7,245 nucleotides of DNA from an uncultured Acetobacteraceae bacterium (GTDB lineage: Bacteria > Pseudomonadota > Alphaproteobacteria > Acetobacterales > Acetobacteraceae), in assembly GCA_903839965.1 (NCBI GenBank), contig CAIMEK010000697.1, forward strand, positions 1 to 7,245. The letters are read 5' to 3'. The translations under genes were made by a program, and so were the position numbers. This document shows positions 6,014 through 7,245 of this stretch, piece by piece. The notes beneath the pieces were generated by a model that was not told the DNA's origin, searched no databases, and saw nothing but the letters and a program-made list of their open reading frames with translations. How positions within the stretch are numbered: position 1 is the first letter of the stretch; the number at the start of each line of letters is the position of its first letter.

Positions 6014-7245
6014 ACCGCCTGGCGCGTCGACCATTTTTGCGGTGGCCTCCGGCGCCGGTCGAGCGGCCATCACAGTGCTGCGGATCAGCGGACCGCGCTC
6101 CGGCGCCATGCTTGATCGGCTGTGCCGGCGCCGCCCGCCGCCGCGCCTCGCCGCATTGCGGACCTTGCGCAATGGGAATGGGGAAATCCTCGACCGGGGG
6201 TTGGTGCTCTTCTTCCCCGCCCCGGGCAGCTACACCGGCGAGGACTGCGCGGAACTGCATCTGCATGGCGGGCGCGCGGTGTTGGCCGCGGTCGTCGAGG
6301 CATTGGGGGAACTTGGCGCCCGGCCTGCCGAGGCGGGGGAATTCACCCGTCGCGCTTTCCTCAACGGCCGTCTCGAGCTGCTACAGGCCGAGGCGGTGGC
6401 CGACCTCGTCGAGGCCGAAACCGAGGCGCAGCGTCGCCAAGCACTGACCCAGTTGCAGGGCAGGCTTGGGGAACAGTATCGGAATTGGACAGTACGGCTG
6501 ACCCAATTGCTCGCGGCACAGGAAGCGCTGATCGATTTTCCCGACGAGGATGTGCCCGCGGAAACGGAAGTGGCCATGGCGGCCGATCTGGCGTCGTTGC
6601 GCGACGAGATCGTCGCCCATCTCGACGACCGGCGGCGTGGCGAGCGTCTGCGCGAAGGCCTGACGTTCGTCATCACCGGGCCGCCGAACTCTGGGAAGTC
6701 GACGCTGATCAATGTGCTGGCCCGGCGCGAGGTTGCCATCGTGTCGCCGCGGCCGGGCACGACGCGCGACGTGCTGGAGGTGCGACTGGACATCGGCGGG
6801 GTGCCGGTCACTTTGCTCGATACGGCGGGACTGCGGGAAACCGAGGATCCGGTGGAGGCTGAAGGTGTGCGCCGTGCGCGGGCCCGGGCGGCCGACGCGG
6901 ATTTCGTAATTGAACTGGTGGATGCCGCCTCGCCGGAGCCTGTCACGGTTGCGGTCAGAACTGATGGGCTGCGGATTTGCACCAAAATCGATTTGGCGCC
7001 GGCGCCGACTTCGGTTGAGTTCGGCGTTTCCGCATTGACTGGCGTCGGCCTCGATCAGCTTCGTGATCACCTTATTGAAGCCGCCCGGCGGTTGACGACG
7101 CAGGCGGGAGCGCCCCCATTGACCCGGGCGCGCCATCGGGCGGCCCTGGTCGAGGCCGTAAACCGGTTGACGTCCGCCCTCGGCGCTGCGTTGCCCGAAC
7201 TTCGCGGCGAGGACATGCGGCTGGCCCTGCGGGCCATCGGCCGCG
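6000..7245 (+). CDS. mnmE: tRNA uridine-5-carboxymethylaminomethyl modification GTPase (3' truncated by window)
   Basis: MnmE (TrmE) binds a folate and GTP and, in complex with MnmG, adds the (carboxymethyl)aminomethyl group to U34 of certain tRNAs. The window holds about 415 codons. The N-terminal domain begins STIFAVASGAGRAAITVLRISG and carries PGSYTGED (75-82), HLHGG (87-91) and GEFTRRAFLNGRLELLQAEA. The G domain has G1 GPPNSGKST (227-235), including the asparagine corresponding to the K+-binding one, G2 PGTTRD (252-257), G3 DTAGLRE (274-280) and G4 TKID (328-331, where NKxD is usual). The C-terminal helices end at LALRAIGR, so about 20 residues including the CxGK tail lie outside. No ATG exists in frame before residue 37, so the start is non-ATG: TTG at 6000 (MRLSEPPGASTIFA) or CTG at 6006. 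Either overlaps the ferredoxin gene, suggesting translational coupling. Neither has a clear Shine-Dalgarno. Confidence 0.95.
   Translation, partial: MRLSEPPGASTIFAVASGAGRAAITVLRISGPRSGAMLDRLCRRRPPPRLAALRTLRNGNGEILDRGLVLFFPAPGSYTGEDCAELHLHGGRAVLAAVVEALGELGARPAEAGEFTRRAFLNGRLELLQAEAVADLVEAETEAQRRQALTQLQGRLGEQYRNWTVRLTQLLAAQEALIDFPDEDVPAETEVAMAADLASLRDEIVAHLDDRRRGERLREGLTFVITGPPNSGKSTLINVLARREVAIVSPRPGTTRDVLEVRLDIGGVPVTLLDTAGLRETEDPVEAEGVRRARARAADADFVIELVDAASPEPVTVAVRTDGLRICTKIDLAPAPTSVEFGVSALTGVGLDQLRDHLIEAARRLTTQAGAPPLTRARHRAALVEAVNRLTSALGAALPELRGEDMRLALRAIGR

Noticed and set aside
6010..6447. GTG-initiated 145-codon frame just after the ferredoxin
   Set aside because: It is out of frame with the conserved MnmE N-terminal domain that occupies this stretch and has no motif of its own.
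1..7245. CRISPR array, tRNA or rRNA gene, insertion sequence, toxin-antitoxin or defence system
   Set aside because: No regularly spaced repeats, no recognisable RNA-gene sequence, no transposase or nuclease motifs and no flanking target duplications were seen; the genes are housekeeping or general-stress types.

Overview
The window is strongly GC-rich, with G or C at almost every wobble position. It reads as an ordinary chromosomal stretch from an alphaproteobacterium. The gene set and protein styles (a QorA-type quinone reductase, a short Ogt with a WGWGRDQ N-terminal segment, and a thioredoxin-like [2Fe-2S] ferredoxin directly upstream of mnmE) suggest Rhodospirillales, possibly Acetobacteraceae. 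That placement comes from recalled family resemblance, not from a search.

Layout: (1) the last 51 codons of an unrecognised proline-rich CDS on the + strand (2-157). (2) A convergent gap (158-338) with one modest hairpin. (3) Four genes in a row on the - strand, read from right to left: a DUF255/YyaL-SPATA20 protein (5507 to 3456), a methylated-DNA--protein-cysteine methyltransferase (3341 to 2880), a QorA-type NADPH:quinone oxidoreductase (2842 to 1871) and an MdtD-like DHA2 MFS exporter (1775 to 339). (4) A divergent intergenic region (5508-5668) holding a near-perfect inverted repeat and a small GC hairpin. (5) Two tightly packed + strand genes: a thioredoxin-like [2Fe-2S] ferredoxin (5669-6013) and mnmE, which overlaps its 3' end and runs off the window edge with about its last 20 codons missing.

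The ogt and qorA genes are only 37 nt apart and are probably co-transcribed. A 95-nt gap full of short palindromes separates qorA from the MFS gene, so that gene may be only partly coupled. The four minus-strand genes have loosely compatible roles (repair of alkylated DNA, reduction of reactive quinones, drug or toxicant export, and a thioredoxin-fold protein of uncertain function), but a shared stress pathway is inference. On the right, ferredoxin and mnmE look translationally coupled. MnmE works with MnmG on wobble uridine 34 of tRNA.

I see no mobile element, CRISPR array, tRNA or rRNA gene, phage gene or clear new multi-gene system. The items most worth a second look are non-coding: the inverted repeat at 5540-5574, the palindromic cluster at 1778-1860, and the non-ATG start of mnmE.
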